Translations under genes and position numbers: made by a program
Shown here: positions 16,082 through 24,356 of the stretch, piece after piece
Position numbering within the stretch: the stretch's first letter is position 1
How the letters are laid out: every line of letters begins with the position of its first letter
Source of the DNA: Gaetbulibacter_A aestuarii
Lineage (GTDB): Bacteria > Bacteroidota > Bacteroidia > Flavobacteriales > Flavobacteriaceae
Length of the DNA stretch: 64,000 bases
Assembly: GCF_039537665.1 (NCBI RefSeq)
Contig: NZ_BAABAY010000001.1
Location: forward strand, 1,116,001 to 1,180,000
Reading direction: 5' to 3'
The notes under the pieces: model-generated
Seen by the model: only the letters and a program-made list of their open reading frames with translations
What the model was told of the DNA's origin: nothing
Databases searched by the model: none

Positions 16082-18217
16082 ATGAAAAATTATGTTCTTT
16101 GTGCAGCACTTTTGCTGTTTTCAATTTCAGGTTTTGCCCAGCAAAATCAAGTGTCTCAAGACACGACCAAAACCCAGGAACTCGATGAGGTTCTGGTACA
16201 AGCCGTTAGGGTAAATGCGGATTCACCAATTACCCATTCCAACCTTACCAAGCAAGAATTAGCCAAACGGAATTTAGGGCAGGACATGCCGCAACTATTA
16301 AATTTTTTACCTTCTGTGGTAACTACCAGTGATGCGGGTGCGGGTGTTGGGTATACCGGAATTCGCGTACGTGGAACTGATGCTACACGTGTAAATGTTA
16401 CAATCAACGGAATTCCTTATAATGATCCTGAAAGTCAGGGGACGTTTTGGGTGAATTTAGGTGATTTTGCTTCGTCCGTGGAAAGTCTGCAATTACAACG
16501 CGGTGTAGGAACTTCTACCAATGGTTCCGGCGCTTTTGGGGCGAGTTTGAATTTATTAACGGATGCTGTTACGAAAGATGCTTCTGCTGAAATTTCCAAT
16601 AGTTTCGGGAGTTATAATACCCGAAAACACACGGTAAAAATGAGTACCGGATTACTGAATGACCATTTTGAGATTTCCGGGCGACTTTCAAAAATATATT
16701 CTGATGGTTACGTAGATCGCGCGTTTACCGACTTAAAATCTTATTTTTTACAAGGGATTTATAAAGATGACAACACCTTGATTAAAGCCATTACTTTTGG
16801 TGGTAAAGAACGCACTTATCAATCCTGGTATGGTCTTACGGCAGATCAACTTCAGGAAGATCGTCGTCAAAACCCGTACACTTATGATAATGAGACCGAT
16901 AATTATTGGCAAGATCATTATCAGTTACATTGGAATCAACGATTCAATAACTTCTGGTCCACTAATCTTGGTTTGAATTATACCAAGGGGAAAGGGTATT
17001 TCGAACAATATAAAACGGACGAATTAGCAGCCGATTTTGCCAACCTGATCGAAGATGGTTCAGATGTGATCGTTCGACGCTGGCTGGACAATGATTTCTA
17101 TGTGCTTACAGCCAACGTTACTTATAAAACGAGTCGATTGGAGTGGATCACGGGATTATCATTGAGTTCTTACACCGGAGATCATTTTGGTGAAGTGATT
17201 TGGGGAAGTAACCTGGCGCCAAACACCATGATCCGCGACCATTATTATGATGGAACGTCTTTAAAAAATGACTACAGTGTGTTTTCGAAAGCTACTGTTA
17301 TCCTTACAGATAAGCTTACCGGTTTTGCCGATTTGCAAGGTCGTTTTGTAACCTACAAAACCAATGGATTAAATTCTGATCGTATCGATTTCAATACCAA
17401 TGCCAGATTCAATTTTTTCAATCCTAAAGTTGGTTTAACTTACGATCTAACCAAGGCGAGTAGTTTTTATACCTCATTTGCTGTGGCCAATCGCGAACCA
17501 AACCGAGATGATTTTGAAGCCGGAGTTACCGAAAATGAAACGCTTAACGATGTAGAATTGGGATGGCGTTTCAAAACGTCGAATTTACGTTTGAATTCCA
17601 ACCTGTATTATATGTTCTACAAAAATCAGCTGGTACTTACCGGAGCCCTTGATGATGTTGGAAATCCGGTGCGGGCTACCAGTGGAAAAAGCTACCGTTT
17701 AGGATTGGAAGTTGATGCGCATTGGCAGATCAGTAATGCGTTTAGTTTGGCACCGAACGCCGCGATAAGTCAGAATAAGAATCGAAATTTTACTACATCC
17801 AGAAATGGTGAATTGATTAATCTGGGGGATACCAATATTGCTTTTTCACCGGATGTCGTGATCGGGAATAGATTCACCTACCAGCCCGTTTCAAATTTTG
17901 ATATGAGTTTATTGAGTAAATACGTTGGTAAACAATATATGGGTAATACCGATAATCCGGAATCTGTTTTGGATAGTTATTTTGTGAATGATATTAATGT
18001 GAATTATGTGATAACTCCTAAATCACTGTTCAAATCGATTACTTTATCCGCTTTGGTGAACAATATTTTTAACAAAGAATATGTGTCGAATGGGTATTTC
18101 GGATCGTATGATTATCCGGATACCGGCAGTCCTACCGGGACTACTACAGGATATTACGCAGGCTATTATCCTCAGGCAACTACAAACTTTTTGTTGGGTG
18201 CCACCTTTAAATTTTAA
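16082..18217 (+). CDS. TonB-dependent outer membrane receptor, probably for thiamine
   Basis: A 711-residue receptor with a signal peptide ending at GFAQ, a TonB box-like region (about 30-45), a plug domain (about 50-165, with GIRVRGTDATRVNVTINGIP) and a 22-strand-type barrel ending in the aromatic FLLGATFKF. It lacks the N-terminal carboxypeptidase-like domain of SusC types, so it is a classic small-molecule receptor. The TPP riboswitch in its leader indicates that it imports thiamine or a precursor. PnuT-type permease genes lie just upstream in a separate operon. Confidence 0.9.
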   Translation: MKNYVLCAALLLFSISGFAQQNQVSQDTTKTQELDEVLVQAVRVNADSPITHSNLTKQELAKRNLGQDMPQLLNFLPSVVTTSDAGAGVGYTGIRVRGTDATRVNVTINGIPYNDPESQGTFWVNLGDFASSVESLQLQRGVGTSTNGSGAFGASLNLLTDAVTKDASAEISNSFGSYNTRKHTVKMSTGLLNDHFEISGRLSKIYSDGYVDRAFTDLKSYFLQGIYKDDNTLIKAITFGGKERTYQSWYGLTADQLQEDRRQNPYTYDNETDNYWQDHYQLHWNQRFNNFWSTNLGLNYTKGKGYFEQYKTDELAADFANLIEDGSDVIVRRWLDNDFYVLTANVTYKTSRLEWITGLSLSSYTGDHFGEVIWGSNLAPNTMIRDHYYDGTSLKNDYSVFSKATVILTDKLTGFADLQGRFVTYKTNGLNSDRIDFNTNARFNFFNPKVGLTYDLTKASSFYTSFAVANREPNRDDFEAGVTENETLNDVELGWRFKTSNLRLNSNLYYMFYKNQLVLTGALDDVGNPVRATSGKSYRLGLEVDAHWQISNAFSLAPNAAISQNKNRNFTTSRNGELINLGDTNIAFSPDVVIGNRFTYQPVSNFDMSLLSKYVGKQYMGNTDNPESVLDSYFVNDINVNYVITPKSLFKSITLSALVNNIFNKEYVSNGYFGSYDYPDTGSPTGTTTGYYAGYYPQATTNFLLGATFKF

Positions 18218-18237
18218 TGAAATTTATCCTCTAAACT

Positions 18238-18271
18238 TTCCCCTCCTCCGGAGGGGTCAGGGGAGGATTTG
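18238..18271 (+). repeat. G/C-rich palindromic repeat, solo copy
   Basis: TCCCCTCC/GGAGGGG around TCC (18239-18256), followed by TCAGGGGAGGATTTG. The same design (C-run, CCGG centre, G-run, CAGGGG..ATT) forms the right end of the insertion in leuS at 35012-35038, and the mirror image forms its left end at 34577-34608. It lies 20 bp after the TonB receptor stop. Confidence 0.65.
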
Positions 18272-18365
18272 ATAGCACTTACCTTTAAGGTTCTCGCTTT
18301 GACTTTAGTCTAAAAATAAAAACCACTCAAGTAAAATAGGTAAACATTATCCTTCCCTTAGACCT

Positions 18366-18436
18366 TGTCACCCTGAACTTGTTTCAGGGTCTACCAAGGA
18401 TAAGGAAAATAGATGCTGAAACAAGTTCAGCATGAC
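18366..18436. repeat. Nested palindrome (REP-like element)
   Basis: Two 28-bp halves (about 18366-18393 and 18409-18436) are inverted repeats of each other, and each half is itself a hairpin: ACCCTGAA/TTCAGGGT in the first, ATGCTGAA/TTCAGCAT in the second. The bases that differ between the halves change on both sides of each stem, so pairing is kept. No gene is encoded. Several origins are possible (REP/BIME-like element, miniature mobile element, terminator). Confidence 0.7.
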
Positions 18437-18478
18437 ATGTCTTCTAGTGATTAATGCTTGTCTTTCTTTGCGATTATG

Positions 18479-18490
18479 AGGGGAGGATTT
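18479..18490 (+). repeat. 12-bp direct repeat closing the palindrome cluster
   Basis: AGGGGAGGATTT here is identical to 18259-18270 at the end of the solo palindrome. The two copies bracket 208 bp containing the nested palindrome. The repeat runs up to and overlaps the TAA stop codon (18489-18491, - strand) of the lipoprotein gene. Confidence 0.6.
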
Positions 18491-18914
18491 AATTTGAAAT
18501 AAACAGCGTATTACCGGATTTTTCAACGCGATAAAACTTCAAACCACATTGGAGGTTGGTGTTTTCAGGAAGTCCGTTTACAAGATTATACTTGTTTTTA
18601 TCTTCACAGCCGCAAGTGGCAAATAAACCTGAATTCATCAAAACAGAGCAAGATTGCAATACATGATTAGGATCTGCGGCATCCCAGGCCAGATAATCCA
18701 CACCTGTGTAAGCAATGATTATGCCTGCGTTACCCTGATTTGGCTCATAAACAGAGTTTCCTGCAAATTGTAATTGGCTGTATTGGGGCAAATTAAGATC
18801 GATGGTTAAATTAACTCCAACATTTAGCAAAAAACGACAGTTCTCATTTTGGTTGATGTTATTGCTACAAGAAAATACGAGGAGAAAAATAAAAAGAATA
18901 TAAGGCGATCTCAT
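18489..18914 (-). CDS. Lipoprotein with degenerate Rieske-like domain
   Basis: A small lipoprotein of about 141 residues. A start 10 codons further upstream is open, but beginning at 18914 (MRSPYILFIFLLVFSC) places the lipobox Cys at a normal position. The C-terminal half (WDAADPNHVLQSCS, ATCGCEDKNKYNL, LKFYRVEKSGNTLFIS) follows the strand pattern of Rieske [2Fe-2S] proteins, but the usual CxH and CxxH ligand pairs are not intact (CGCED appears where CPCHG would be expected). It probably keeps the fold without a normal cluster. Function unknown. Confidence 0.6.
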   Translation of the reverse strand: MRSPYILFIFLLVFSCSNNINQNENCRFLLNVGVNLTIDLNLPQYSQLQFAGNSVYEPNQGNAGIIIAYTGVDYLAWDAADPNHVLQSCSVLMNSGLFATCGCEDKNKYNLVNGLPENTNLQCGLKFYRVEKSGNTLFISN

Positions 18915-19100
18915 AGCAAGAATATTTGGATTCGAAAGGTACAATAAAAGTAAAACGCGTTAAAATATAATTTTATTATCTCATAATGCACCTTGACTTT
19001 TAAGGGTTTAATGCATGTAGTTTTAGGCTTCGAACTAACATCATATTTAAAATTTTTGTATTTTTGAAATTACAATCTCGTGTTCGCGGGATTTTTTTAT

Positions 19101-19119
19101 ATGCTGAATTTTTCAGCAT
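19101..19119 (+). promoter_or_regulatory. Leader hairpin before greA
   Basis: ATGCTGAA, a TTT loop and TTCAGCAT form a perfect 8-bp hairpin followed by CTTTTAAT, between a TATTTTTG -7-like element (19059-19066) and the greA ATG. It could be an attenuator or simply a stable leader structure. The stem sequence is identical to one hairpin of the nested palindrome at 18409-18436. Confidence 0.4.
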
Positions 19120-19143
19120 CTTTTAATATTAAATGATGACGTT

Positions 19144-19617
19144 ATGAGTAAAGTATCATACTATACACCTGAAGGATTAAAGAAATTAAGAGACGAGTTA
19201 AAGCAATTAAAAGACGTGGAGCGCGTAAAAGCCTCTAAAGCTATAGCCGAAGCCAGAGATAAAGGAGACTTGAGTGAAAATGCAGAGTACGATGCTGCAA
19301 AAGAAGCGCAGGGAATGTTGGAAATGCGAATTTCTAAATTAGAAGATGCTTTGGCTGGTGCTCGTATTATCGACGAATCGCAATTGGATAATTCTAAAGT
19401 TTTGGTCTTATCGAAGGTGAAAATAAAGAACCAAACCAACGGTGCCGAGATGGTTTACACACTGGTAGCCGATGGTGAAGCTGATCTGGCTTCAGGTAAA
19501 ATTTCTGTGAATTCACCAATAGGTAAGGGGCTACTTGGTAAATCGGTTGGCGATGTTGCAGAGATCCAGGTGCCAAGCGGTACAATGAAGTTTGATATCA
19601 TTGAAATTTCCAGATAA
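19144..19617 (+). CDS. greA: Transcription elongation factor GreA
   Basis: A 157-residue GreA. The N-terminal coiled coil contains the family motif AEARDKGDLSENAEYDAAKE, with the acidic tip that reaches into the RNA polymerase secondary channel to stimulate cleavage of backtracked RNA. The C-terminal FKBP-like domain has SPIGKGLLGKSVGD. Full length. It is followed by the HIT gene after 12 bp, a frequent pairing in Flavobacteriaceae. Confidence 0.95.
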   Translation: MSKVSYYTPEGLKKLRDELKQLKDVERVKASKAIAEARDKGDLSENAEYDAAKEAQGMLEMRISKLEDALAGARIIDESQLDNSKVLVLSKVKIKNQTNGAEMVYTLVADGEADLASGKISVNSPIGKGLLGKSVGDVAEIQVPSGTMKFDIIEISR

Positions 19618-19629
19618 AACCAAAAACCA

Positions 19630-20019
19630 ATGGCAACTATTTTTACAAAAATAATTGAAGGTGACATTCCTTGTTTTAAAATTGCGGAAACCGATAATTT
19701 TTTAGCGTTTTTGGATATTAATCCAAACACCAAGGGGCACACACTTTGTATTCCTAAAAAAGAGGTCGATAAAATTTTCGATTTGGATGAGGAAACCTAC
19801 ACCGAACTTATGAAATTTTCCAGAAAAGTGGCACTTGCCATTAGAAAAGCCATTCCCTGTAAGCGCGTTGGGATGTCGGTTATTGGTCTGGAAGTACCTC
19901 ATGCTCATGTACACCTTATACCACTTCGCGATATGGAAGATGCTCGTTTCACTAAAAAGGCGCATCCTTCCAAGGAAGAATTCCAAAAATTAGCTGATGC
20001 TATTAAGGCTGAGCTATAA
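19630..20019 (+). CDS. HIT (histidine triad) family protein
   Basis: A 129-residue HIT protein with the active-site motif HAHVHLIPL near residue 98 and the N-terminal substrate region FTKIIEGDIPCFKIAETD. Such proteins hydrolyse nucleoside phosphoramidates or adenylates. Probably cotranscribed with greA. The end overlaps the convergent gene by 6 bp. Confidence 0.9.
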   Translation: MATIFTKIIEGDIPCFKIAETDNFLAFLDINPNTKGHTLCIPKKEVDKIFDLDEETYTELMKFSRKVALAIRKAIPCKRVGMSVIGLEVPHAHVHLIPLRDMEDARFTKKAHPSKEEFQKLADAIKAEL

Positions 20020-20364
20020 TTTCGAATAAAACAGGGTAAAGCCAACGCCTACAAGTACAATTGCTACAAAAACAATAACTACCCAACCCAAAACCTTTAA
20101 TCGGAAAGTCGATTTATTAGGGTGAAATGCTTTACGATGATAGTCGTAAACGCGTTCAATATCGTCTGTCCATTGTACAGGGTAAATAGTAGACTCGCAA
20201 TTTGCACAAGTCATTTCATTTTTAACTTCCGAAGTGAGCCATTTGTAAAGCTTTGACTCTTTAATTTTTTGGTAAAAGGTAATTTGAAGATGTTCGTTAC
20301 TATAACAAACCGGACAATTATTTTTTAAATTAACTTCTTTAACCTCAATAAATTTTTCAGGCAT
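20014..20364 (-). CDS. Zinc-ribbon-like membrane protein, unknown function
   Basis: A 116-residue protein with paired cysteines (CPVC near residue 17 and CANC near 53), consistent with a zinc ribbon, and one C-terminal transmembrane helix (about 88-112). It is coupled to the histidine kinase gene upstream (8-bp overlap). I do not recognise a named family. Confidence 0.65.
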   Translation of the reverse strand: MPEKFIEVKEVNLKNNCPVCYSNEHLQITFYQKIKESKLYKWLTSEVKNEMTCANCESTIYPVQWTDDIERVYDYHRKAFHPNKSTFRLKVLGWVVIVFVAIVLVGVGFTLFYSKL

Positions 20365-21514
20365 TGGTGGCGCGTTTTAATATGATTTCCATAGTGGTTC
20401 CTTTATCCTTTTCAGAATGCAGAACTTTAATTTTACCATGATGAAAATCTTCAATAATGCGCTTAGACAAGGACATTCCCAAACCCCAACCACGTTGTTT
20501 TGTGGTAAATCCTGGTTCAAAAATGTTTTTAAAATCCTTTTTAGGAATGCCTTTTCCCGTATCGGAGACATGAACTTTTATGTTGTTCTCTAATTGCTCA
20601 ATATCAATTCGAAGTGTTCCACGTCCCTTCATAGCATCTATGGCATTTTTTACCAGATTTTCAATCACCCAACTATAAAGTTGTTTATTAAGATGTACGG
20701 GAATTTCTTCATTTGGGACGTTAAGTTCAAAATTTATCAATTTGGAAGCTCTCGATTTCAGGTAATCAAAAGAATTTATGGTTTCCTGAATAATATCTGT
20801 TACCACAAGTGTAGGTAAGGATCCAATTTTGCTGAAACGTTCGGTAATGGTTTGTAACCTATCAATATCTTTTTCTATTTCAGTAATGTATTCAGGATTG
20901 ATATGTTCCGATTTTAAAATTTCGGTCCAGCCAATAAGTGAGGATAATGGGGTTCCAATTTGATGCGCTGTCTCTTTGGCCATGCCAGACCAAAGTTTAT
21001 TTTGTGTTGCATTTTTGGTGCTGCTGTAAAAAAAGAAAATTACAGCCACAAAAAGCACTACAATTAACAAAAGGGCTAACGGATAGTATTTTAGCTTGTT
21101 TAAAAGTTCGGAGTTTCCATAGTAAATTGTGCTAACCACGGTATGATCTATAACTACGGGAATGGGATCATTCTCCTGTTTAAAAGCATTAATGAGTCTT
21201 TTAACAGAAAGCGAATCCGATATCTTGTTCTCATCAATATTATTATAACTCGTTAAATTTCCTTTAGAATCAACCACCAACATCGGTGTGGAATGGTTAC
21301 TCGTTAATATTTTCAGGGGTAATTCTAAATTTTCGTCGGTAGAGCTATTGATTAATGTAGATTGTGCAGCAGACCAATTTTCCATTTTATTGCGTTCTTC
21401 TTCCTTAAAATGTTGAAAGAACTCATAGGTTTTCCAAAGGATCAGGGTGACAATAATAAAAGAAGCTATCACCATTATCCAGCGAAGCGCATTACTATTT
21501 TTGCTAAAAACCAT
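20357..21514 (-). CDS. Membrane sensor histidine kinase (orphan)
   Basis: A 385-residue kinase with transmembrane helices at about 10-28 and 140-165 framing an extracytoplasmic sensor region of about 110 residues. The H box is MAKETAHQIGTPLSSLIGW, the N box ENLVKNAIDAM, and the G boxes DTGKGIPKKDF and GWGLGMSLSKRI. No response regulator gene is adjacent. The H-box form AHQIGTPLSSL is a Bacteroidota-typical subgroup. Confidence 0.88.
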   Translation of the reverse strand: MVFSKNSNALRWIMVIASFIIVTLILWKTYEFFQHFKEEERNKMENWSAAQSTLINSSTDENLELPLKILTSNHSTPMLVVDSKGNLTSYNNIDENKISDSLSVKRLINAFKQENDPIPVVIDHTVVSTIYYGNSELLNKLKYYPLALLLIVVLFVAVIFFFYSSTKNATQNKLWSGMAKETAHQIGTPLSSLIGWTEILKSEHINPEYITEIEKDIDRLQTITERFSKIGSLPTLVVTDIIQETINSFDYLKSRASKLINFELNVPNEEIPVHLNKQLYSWVIENLVKNAIDAMKGRGTLRIDIEQLENNIKVHVSDTGKGIPKKDFKNIFEPGFTTKQRGWGLGMSLSKRIIEDFHHGKIKVLHSEKDKGTTMEIILKRATNA

Positions 21515-21634
21515 ACTTAATAAAATGAATCGTTAATATAATGCAAAACTGTTAATATTATTGTCTTAGTTGTTAGTAAATCTGTTTTTAGTTCAAGACG
21601 AGATTAGTTACATTTGTTTTAATTAAAAAAGTTT

Positions 21635-22504
21635 ATGCCGTCTATAGAACCAAAAAGTGTATCCGTAAGTAAATTACATAGTTACCTTTTAAGTGCCGTA
21701 GCGCCTAGACCCATTGCCTTTGCCAGTACTGTTGATGCGGAAGGCAATCCAAATCTGTCGCCATACAGTTTTTTTAATGTTTTTAGTTCGAATCCACCAA
21801 CGTTGGTGTTTTCGCCCTCACGTCGTGTTCGCGATAATACGGTAAAGCATACATTAGAGAATATTGAAGCTACAGGAGAGGTGGTCATTAATGTGGTGAA
21901 CTACGATATGGTTCATCAAATGTCATTGAGCAGTACAGAATATGACAAAGGCGTGAATGAATTTGATAAAGCTGGTTTAACCATGCTGAAATCGGAAGTG
22001 GTAAAACCTTTTCGAGTGGCCGAATCGCCAGTGCAAATGGAGTGTAAGGTGATGGATATCATTAAACTGGGAACTGAAGGTGGCGCAGGAAATCTGATCA
22101 TTTGCGAGGTTCTAAGGTTACATATTGATGATGAGGTTTTAGATGAAGATGGTGCGATTAACCAGGTGAAGCTAGATTTGGTGGCACGTGCCGGAGGCAG
22201 TTTTTATTCAAGGGCGAAAAAAGGATTTTTTGAAATTCCGAAACCCATTAGAACTAAGGGTATTGGTGTGGATAGTTTCCCTGATCACGTTAAAAACAGT
22301 ATGATTTTAACCGGAAATAATTTAGGAATGTTAGGCAATGTTGAAGCCCTGCCTACCAAAGAGGCGGTGGCGGAGTTTATTGCCAGTCTTTCTGAACGCT
22401 ATCCGAACATTAAATCGGCTACACATCGGGAAAAACATAAATTGGCTCGTAATTATTTAAGCTTTGGAGATGTTGATAGCGCCTGGAAAATATTACTGAG
22501 TTAA
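21635..22504 (+). CDS. Flavin reductase-like FMN-binding split-barrel protein
   Basis: A 289-residue protein with the flavin-reductase split barrel in its first 190 residues (VAPRPIAFASTVDAEGNPNL, SPYSFFNVFSSNPPTLVFSP). A C-terminal extension of about 90 residues is typical of the Bacteroidota form. It probably binds FMN; the reaction is not known. A 48-bp gap leads to the DUF3127 gene. Confidence 0.8.
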   Translation: MPSIEPKSVSVSKLHSYLLSAVAPRPIAFASTVDAEGNPNLSPYSFFNVFSSNPPTLVFSPSRRVRDNTVKHTLENIEATGEVVINVVNYDMVHQMSLSSTEYDKGVNEFDKAGLTMLKSEVVKPFRVAESPVQMECKVMDIIKLGTEGGAGNLIICEVLRLHIDDEVLDEDGAINQVKLDLVARAGGSFYSRAKKGFFEIPKPIRTKGIGVDSFPDHVKNSMILTGNNLGMLGNVEALPTKEAVAEFIASLSERYPNIKSATHREKHKLARNYLSFGDVDSAWKILLS

Positions 22505-22552
22505 TGGATTAAAACAACAAATTGAATATAAATAAGAAATAAATAGTAAAAC

Positions 22553-22927
22553 ATGGAAGTTCAAGGAAGAATTAAATTGATTGGAGAAACACAAACCTTT
22601 GGAAATAACGGATTTAGAAAACGCGAGGTTGTAGTTACTACAGAGGAGCAATATCCGCAACACATCATGATCGAGTTTGTGCAGGATAAAACAGAGTTGT
22701 TAAACAGTTACCAAGTGGGGCAACAAGTGAAGATCAATATTAATTTAAGAGGAAGAGAATGGGTTAACCCGCAAGGCGAAACAAAATATTTTAACTCTAT
22801 TCAAGGTTGGCGTATTGAAGCTTTACAAACAGAAGCTTCAGGCGATGTGCCACCTGTGCCTCCGGCTGATGCTTTTGAACCTGCCGGCGATCTAAATGAA
22901 GATGATCATGATGATCTGCCATTTTAA
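22553..22927 (+). CDS. DUF3127 family OB-like protein
   Basis: A 124-residue protein that starts with a compact beta-rich domain (MEVQGRIKLIGETQTFG, FRKREVVVTTEEQYPQH, INLRGREWVNPQGE) of the DUF3127 family. It ends in a flexible acidic tail (DLNEDDHDDLPF) very like the tip of single-stranded DNA-binding proteins. The resemblance to SSB suggests a nucleic acid or replication role, but that is inference. Confidence 0.75.
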   Translation: MEVQGRIKLIGETQTFGNNGFRKREVVVTTEEQYPQHIMIEFVQDKTELLNSYQVGQQVKININLRGREWVNPQGETKYFNSIQGWRIEALQTEASGDVPPVPPADAFEPAGDLNEDDHDDLPF

Positions 22928-22966
22928 AATAATTCGATTTTACGAAATTGAAAATCGTTAAAATAG

Positions 22967-22999
22967 AAACCTTTCAATACTTTTATTGGAAGGTTTTTT
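22967..22999 (+). terminator. Terminator after the DUF3127 gene
   Basis: AAACCTT-CAATA and TATTG-AAGGTTT form a long stem with a 4-5 nt loop, followed by a T-run. It lies only 13 bp before the aat start codon. Confidence 0.8.
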
Positions 23000-23011
23000 T
23001 ATTTTTAGATC

Positions 23012-23635
23012 ATGCGTTTTTTAAATGATACCATATGGTTTCCTCCACCTCAAGAAGCTACCGATGACGGTTTGCTGGCAGTTGGTGGCGATCTTTCTAC
23101 GGCACGTTTAAAACTGGCGTATCAATCGGGGATATTTCCCTGGTTTGAGCATGAAACACCTATTTTATGGTGGTCGCCCGATCCACGATTTGTGTTATTT
23201 CCTAAGGAACTCAGAGTGTCTAAAAGCATGAAAAAGGTACTTCGAAACAGCGAGTTTAAAGTAACAACAAATCAGGCCTTTGATGCCGTAATAACTCATT
23301 GTGCTACCGCAGAGCGTTACGATCAACACGGAACGTGGATAACCCACGATATGATTAAGGCCTATAATAACCTTCATAAATTGGGTTATGCTATTTCAGT
23401 CGAAGTTTGGAAGGATGACGCATTGGTAGGGGGTCTTTATGGCATCGATATGGGTAATGGTATCTTTTCCGGAGAAAGTATGTTTTCAAAAGTAAGTAAT
23501 GCCAGTAAGGCCGGGTTTATAAGCTTTATTCAAAAGAGTGATTATAAATTGATCGATTGCCAGGTTTATACCAAACATTTAGAAAGTCTTGGAGCTAAAC
23601 CTATCCCGAGAAGCCAATTTCTAACTTATTTATAA
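23012..23635 (+). CDS. aat: Leucyl/phenylalanyl-tRNA-protein transferase
   Basis: A 207-residue enzyme of the N-end rule that adds Leu or Phe to N-terminal Arg/Lys of proteins marked for ClpAP-type degradation. The family motifs are GLLAVGGDLSTARLKLAYQ, GIFPWFEHETPILWWSPDPR and GGLYGIDMGNGIFSGESMFS. Full length. It starts right after the preceding terminator, so it must have a promoter overlapping that region. Confidence 0.93.
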   Translation: MRFLNDTIWFPPPQEATDDGLLAVGGDLSTARLKLAYQSGIFPWFEHETPILWWSPDPRFVLFPKELRVSKSMKKVLRNSEFKVTTNQAFDAVITHCATAERYDQHGTWITHDMIKAYNNLHKLGYAISVEVWKDDALVGGLYGIDMGNGIFSGESMFSKVSNASKAGFISFIQKSDYKLIDCQVYTKHLESLGAKPIPRSQFLTYL

Positions 23636-23652
23636 AATTTATTCAGGCTGAT

Positions 23653-24345
23653 TTAAATTTTTAGAACGGCTGCCGTTAAAATGAACAATACATTTTGCTG
23701 ATCGTAATGCCGCGTTCTGATCTGATAGTCTAAAGTAGGTCCGGCGAAAATCGTTAATTTTTTTGTAAGTTTCCACCCAATAACTACCGTTGTACGTTCA
23801 TTGAATCTTGGCGCCCGGTCTTTATTTAAGGTTAATAAACCTTCCACAGCACCATATAAAAAAGGTTCTCCAACCTCCAGAGTGGGTCCTTTTAAAGGAA
23901 AATCAACGGCATACTGATAACGCTCTCTAAAATTAGTAAATCCTTCATAAAAGCGTTGCTCGATACGAAATCGGTGGCTATGTCGCCAAACTGATTTTTT
24001 TGATTTTATTTCGTATGCTTCAGTGAGTCGAATTTCATTGGATCCCGGATCAAACCAGCTTCTGTTTCTTAAATTTATTCCCAGGCTCGCCGTTTGATTA
24101 TTGTTTATTTTAAAACTGGAAAAATGTGTTAATTCCAAAAGAAGTTGCCTGAACTGTAGTCCGTTTTCATCATAAACAACGTAACGCGATCGTAAGGAAA
24201 AATCAATGCTGTATCTAGGGCTAGCCTTATGTTCAACACCAAATTGTGATTGCGACCAGGTTATAAAATCATTTTGAGAGAATCCAATAAGGCCTTGAAG
24301 CATCAAAGCCAAAATAAGTAGGTTATGGAACGTTTTTCTATTCAA
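23653..24345 (-). CDS. DUF2490 domain outer-membrane beta-barrel-like protein
   Basis: A 230-residue exported protein with a signal peptide ending at IGFSQ. Alternating aromatic/hydrophobic strands follow (YSIDFSLRSRYVVY, ASLGINLRNRSWFDPG, FRIEQRFYEGFTNFRERYQY), characteristic of DUF2490. It is probably a small outer-membrane barrel; function unknown. It lies 11 bp after tag on the same strand. Confidence 0.7.
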   Translation of the reverse strand: MNRKTFHNLLILALMLQGLIGFSQNDFITWSQSQFGVEHKASPRYSIDFSLRSRYVVYDENGLQFRQLLLELTHFSSFKINNNQTASLGINLRNRSWFDPGSNEIRLTEAYEIKSKKSVWRHSHRFRIEQRFYEGFTNFRERYQYAVDFPLKGPTLEVGEPFLYGAVEGLLTLNKDRAPRFNERTTVVIGWKLTKKLTIFAGPTLDYQIRTRHYDQQNVLFILTAAVLKI

Positions 24346-24356
24346 TTCTCAGATTA

